From Shewanella surugensis (GTDB taxonomy: Bacteria > Pseudomonadota > Gammaproteobacteria > Enterobacterales > Shewanellaceae): a stretch of 36,346 nt of DNA. A program made the translations under genes and the position numbers. The notes under the pieces are model-generated. The model ran no database searches. It was not told the DNA's origin and saw only the letters and a program-made list of their open reading frames with translations. The DNA lies in contig NZ_JAKIKS010000053.1 in the NCBI RefSeq assembly GCF_023284005.1, positions 1-36,346 on the forward strand. Direction: 5' to 3'. Each line of letters starts with the position of its first letter. Position 1 is the stretch's first letter. Shown here piece by piece: positions 33,260 to 36,346 of this stretch.

Positions 33260-34750
33260 TTAAACTTTTGGTTTGTGTGTAGGCTCATCAATGCCTAACT
33301 CTTGCCAAATATCGTCGACTTTTTGCTTTACGGCTTCATCCATTACGATAGGGGTTCCCCATTCTCGAGTGGTTTCACCTTGCCACTTATTGGTTGCATC
33401 TAATCCCATTTTAGAACCGAGTCCCGACACTGGTGAGGCAAAATCTAAATAATCAATCGGAGTATTGTCGATCATGACAGTATCACGGCTCGGATCCATT
33501 CGGGTGGTGATCGCCCAAATGACATCTTGCCAGTCACGACAATTAATATCCTCATCGACAACCACAATAAACTTGGTATACATGAATTGACGTAAAAAAG
33601 ACCAAGCGCCCATCATCACGCGTTTAGCATGGCCAGGATATTGTTTGCGGATTGAAATGACCGCCATGCGGTACGAGCAGCCCTCGGGTGGCAAGTAGAA
33701 ATCCACAATTTCGGGGTATTGTTTTTGTAAAATAGGCACAAAGACTTCATTTAGTGCGACACCTAACATGGCTGGCTCATCGGGTGGACGTCCAGTGTAG
33801 GTGCTGTGATAAATGGGATCTTTTCTGTGAGTCATATGGGTGACCGTGAATACTGGAAATTCATCGGTTTCATTATAGTAGCCAGTATGATCGCCGTAAG
33901 GTCCTTCTTCTGCCATTTCGGTGGGATCTATGTAGCCTTCTAAGATAATTTCGCTGCTGGCTGGGACTTCTAAATCACAACTTAGGGCTTTACAAACTTG
34001 AGTGCGCTCACCACGAAGCAGGCCTGCAAAGGCATATTCGCTCATTGAATCGGGTACTGGGGTGACAGCGGCTAAGATGGTAACAGGATCGCTTCCAAGG
34101 GCGACAACGACTGGATAACGCTCGCCAGGATGTTGCTCTTTGAAGTCTTTAAAATCGAGTGCACCACCGCGATGATCGAGCCAGCGCATGATGAGCTTAT
34201 TTCGGCTTAACAATTGTTGGCGATAAATGCCTAAATTTTGCCTTTCTTTATTTGGGCCTTTGGTAATAGTCAATCCCCAGCTGACCAAAGGAGCTGCGTC
34301 ACCGGGCCAGCAATGCTGTACGGGTAACTGGGTTAAATCAACATCATCACCAGTGATAACCACTTGCTGACAAACCGGATTCCGCACCGTTTTGGGTGGC
34401 ATATTTAAGGCTTGTTTAAATTTAGGAATTTTGGCAATGGCATCTTTAAAGCCTCTTGGAGGCTCAGGCTCTTTTAAAAAGGCTAACAGTTCCCCGACAT
34501 CTCTTAGGGCGAGAGGATCATCTTTACCCAGTGCCATGGCGACACGTTTAGGGCTACCAAATAAGTTAGCCAGTACCGGGATAGTGTGGCCCTTAGGATT
34601 CTCAAATAAAAGAGCGGGGCCATTACTGCGGAGTACCCTATCGGCAATTTCCGTCATTTCTAGATGAGGATCAACGGGATAGCTAATACGTTTTAATTCA
34701 CCACTGTGTTCAAGGTGGTCAATGAAACTACGCAAATCCTTAAAACTCAT
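33260..34750 (-). CDS. ubiD: 4-hydroxy-3-polyprenylbenzoate decarboxylase UbiD
   Basis: Decarboxylates octaprenyl-hydroxybenzoate in ubiquinone synthesis, using prenylated FMN made by UbiX. Length is 496 residues. Recognisable are [17 protein letters not shown] at the N-terminus, the cofactor region with NLGIYRQQL and MRWLDHRGG, the active-site stretch [12 protein letters not shown], and [18 protein letters not shown] near the C-terminus. It is first in a ubiD-fre pair. The ATG at 34750 gives the usual N-terminus; upstream AGAG is a weak ribosome site. Confidence 0.97.
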   Translation of the reverse strand: MSFKDLRSFIDHLEHSGELKRISYPVDPHLEMTEIADRVLRSNGPALLFENPKGHTIPVLANLFGSPKRVAMALGKDDPLALRDVGELLAFLKEPEPPRGFKDAIAKIPKFKQALNMPPKTVRNPVCQQVVITGDDVDLTQLPVQHCWPGDAAPLVSWGLTITKGPNKERQNLGIYRQQLLSRNKLIMRWLDHRGGALDFKDFKEQHPGERYPVVVALGSDPVTILAAVTPVPDSMSEYAFAGLLRGERTQVCKALSCDLEVPASSEIILEGYIDPTEMAEEGPYGDHTGYYNETDEFPVFTVTHMTHRKDPIYHSTYTGRPPDEPAMLGVALNEVFVPILQKQYPEIVDFYLPPEGCSYRMAVISIRKQYPGHAKRVMMGAWSFLRQFMYTKFIVVVDEDINCRDWQDVIWAITTRMDPSRDTVMIDNTPIDYLDFASPVSGLGSKMGLDATNKWQGETTREWGTPIVMDEAVKQKVDDIWQELGIDEPTHKPKV

Positions 34751-35002
34751 ATGGAAATATTCTCTAATGTCAGGGGAAATATGGGCGGCACTATAGCATT
34801 TAACCTTAGTTCAAGTCATCTATGCTTTGCTTAAGTTATCGTTATTTTACCGTGAATGAATGGGGGTATCGCTGATGAAGTTAAGACTCAATTTGATGAG
34901 ATTAAAAATGCTTTATGTTATGGGTGATTGAAAGTGATTTGGGTATAAACTAAGGTAAAGGTAACTCCATTTAGCTTTTAGCTTTGACGTCGGAGATAAA
35001 AT

Positions 35003-35680
35003 ATGCGTATTGTCACCACCCATATCATTGCATTCATGCTGTTATTCCCCAGTGTATCTGTGTTTGCGGACTCTTCGCAAAATAGCCAACAAAAATCGCA
35101 GCAAAAATATCAAAAAAACGCTCATAAGCAAGTGTCTAATAGCCAATCGAAATATCATCATCAACCTAATGTTAACCACAGTCAGACTTACCGAAAAAAT
35201 CAGTATGTCTACAATAGAGATTATTACGCTAACCGTAATAATAACCACAATACTTATGCTTATAACAGTCGCTATGGTTATAACTCGGGTTACAGAAGTC
35301 GCGTTGGCTGGAGTATCGGGGTGGGCAGTGGCTGGAATAGTGGTTACGGCGGTTATCCCTACGGGGGCTACTATGGTTCACGATGGGGCCCAAACTGGGG
35401 AACAGGTTGGGGATACCCTTGGAACCGAGGAGGATATTACGGTAGCTCTATTCTATTTCCTTTTGGCTGGAGTCAACCTATTCGGCGTCAAAGCGCACCG
35501 AAAGTGATAGCGCCCCCTAAGCAAGTCACAACGAGTGTTGAGTACAGTCAAGGACTAACACATTTGCCGGATAATGCCAAAGTGATACAAACCAATAATG
35601 GAACCCTTTATGAATGGCAAGGGGTTAATTATCGTTATGATTGGCAAACACAAACTTATCAAAAAGTGAAACATGATTAA
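35003..35680 (+). CDS. Exported low-complexity protein, Gln/Asn-rich then Gly/Tyr-rich
   Basis: A 225-residue protein with a signal peptide (about 1-22, ending SVFA). Residues 23-90 are very rich in Gln, Asn, Ser, Lys and Tyr; residues 90-150 are Gly/Tyr/Trp-rich with repeats such as GYGGYPYGGYYG; and the C-terminal part (about 170-222) is a compact domain with LPDNAKVIQTNNGTLYEW and VNYRYDWQTQTYQKV. The last part resembles small domains of DUF6515-type exported proteins, a tentative match. GGAGA lies 6-7 bases before ATG. Function unknown; an aggregation-prone or surface-coating role is only a guess from composition. Confidence 0.75.
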   Translation: MRIVTTHIIAFMLLFPSVSVFADSSQNSQQKSQQKYQKNAHKQVSNSQSKYHHQPNVNHSQTYRKNQYVYNRDYYANRNNNHNTYAYNSRYGYNSGYRSRVGWSIGVGSGWNSGYGGYPYGGYYGSRWGPNWGTGWGYPWNRGGYYGSSILFPFGWSQPIRRQSAPKVIAPPKQVTTSVEYSQGLTHLPDNAKVIQTNNGTLYEWQGVNYRYDWQTQTYQKVKHD

Positions 35681-35695
35681 GTTGTAGAGCAAGGG

Positions 35696-36286
35696 ATGAT
35701 AATGAAACAGAATAAGCATTGGTCGAAAATGCAGTTACTGCATGAGGTTGCCACCAATCCTAATATTATTGTAAAGGGAACACATAGTTATTACAGTGAT
35801 GCTTATGATGAGGGATTTGAATCTTCAGTTGTGCGTTATTTACATGGCGATGAAGTCAGTCGTCAATGGCAACCTAAATGGCATATAGATCAACTTCATA
35901 TCGGAGATTATGTTTGCATTGGTGCCGAAGTGGTTATTTTAATGGGCGGTAATCATACTCATAGGGATGATTGGTTCTGCTTATATCCTTTTATGGAAAA
36001 TATCGAACAAAGCTATCTTGGCAAAGGTGATACCCATATTAATGATGGGGCGTGATTAGGAATGCGAGCGATGATTATGCCAGGAGTCCATATTGGTGAA
36101 GGGGCTATCGTTGCTGCAAACAGTGTTGTAACAAAAGATGTAGCTGCTTACAGTGTTGTAGGTGGTAATCCGGCAAAGCGTATCAAGTTCCGTTTTTCGC
36201 AGGATATTATAGCGCGTTTGCTAGCGTTAAAAATTTACCTGATTACCCATAAAGCTCAGCCATGCTTAAATACTTCTGTGGCATAG
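35696..36286 (+). pseudogene. CatB-like hexapeptide acetyltransferase, interrupted by in-frame TGA
   Basis: The two halves share one reading frame: 35696-36055, then 36062-36286 after a TGA at 36053-36055. The first half has the CatB/Vat-type features NPNIIVKGTHSYYSDAYD, IGDYVCIGAEV and the His-bearing GGNHTHRDDW; the second half has [18 protein letters not shown] and [10 protein letters not shown]. Family members read DxWIG at the break; here the codons are GCG TGA TTA GGA, so the Trp is a stop and the Ile a Leu. The C-terminus after LLALK also departs from the usual WWxW ending. It is probably a decayed xenobiotic or sugar O-acetyltransferase gene, 15 bases after the low-complexity protein gene. 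Confidence 0.8.
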
Positions 36287-36346
36287 GAGCAGTTCGTAGT
36301 GCGACATACATAAATCGTGGCAACATGTCTTCAAGCGAGAACCTTC
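36287..36346. other. Right edge, no feature seen
   Basis: The last 60 bases follow the TAG of the broken acetyltransferase frame; I see no start of a recognisable gene. Confidence 0.3.

Noticed and set aside
35010..35507. Alternative-frame ORF of 165 codons in the low-complexity protein gene
   Set aside because: Low-complexity codons leave several frames open; the chosen frame has the ribosome site, signal peptide and a folded C-terminal domain.

Overview
The window looks like chromosomal DNA of a marine gammaproteobacterium, most likely Shewanella or a close relative in the Alteromonadales. I infer this from the gene order mrcA, pilMNOPQ, aroK-aroB-damX-dam, rpe-gph-trpS, then dolP-diaA-yraN-lpoA, rsmI and rnpB, and from protein sequences that resemble remembered Enterobacteria homologues. 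I could not run a database search, so the genus is an inference.

Layout: 1-3800 holds the end of an unknown protein, a candidate orphan small RNA, an XRE/HTH regulator paired with a DUF2975 membrane protein, and a divergent S9-family lipoprotein peptidase. 3801-8422 (minus strand) holds a YhaO/DlsT-like amino acid permease and penicillin-binding protein 1A. 8949-13953 is the type IV pilus alignment and secretin operon pilMNOPQ. 14322-18531 is the shikimate/Dam operon aroK-aroB-damX-dam. An inverted two-gene unit (a DUF2970 protein and an unknown membrane-anchored protein) separates dam from rpe-gph-trpS. 21901-25664 (minus strand) is dolP-diaA-yraN-lpoA, an envelope and replication-timing cluster; LpoA is the activator of the PBP1A encoded 15 kb away. 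rsmI and the RNase P RNA gene follow. 27117-30074 is accessory: an NTF2-like protein, tRNA-Lys(UUU), cytochrome b561 and two small exported proteins. 30301-32357 is an AraC regulator with the amino acid exporter pair azlC-azlD. fre and ubiD lie next to each other on the minus strand. The right end has a low-complexity exported protein and a broken CatB-like acetyltransferase.

No CRISPR array, prophage, insertion sequence or defence island is visible. The most unusual structure is a pair of short tandem duplications that each span a stop/start junction between adjacent genes. One is an 84-bp duplication at rpe/gph. The other, at azlC/azlD (period 125 bp), has created a 45-codon membrane mini-ORF with its own inherited ribosome binding site. 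Other points of interest are the candidate small RNA at 485-600, a 16-bp-arm palindrome between DUF2975 and the S9 peptidase, a nine-G tract inside the S9 gene, a 20-codon ORF with a perfect Shine-Dalgarno beside mrcA, and an in-frame TGA at an expected Trp position in the acetyltransferase.
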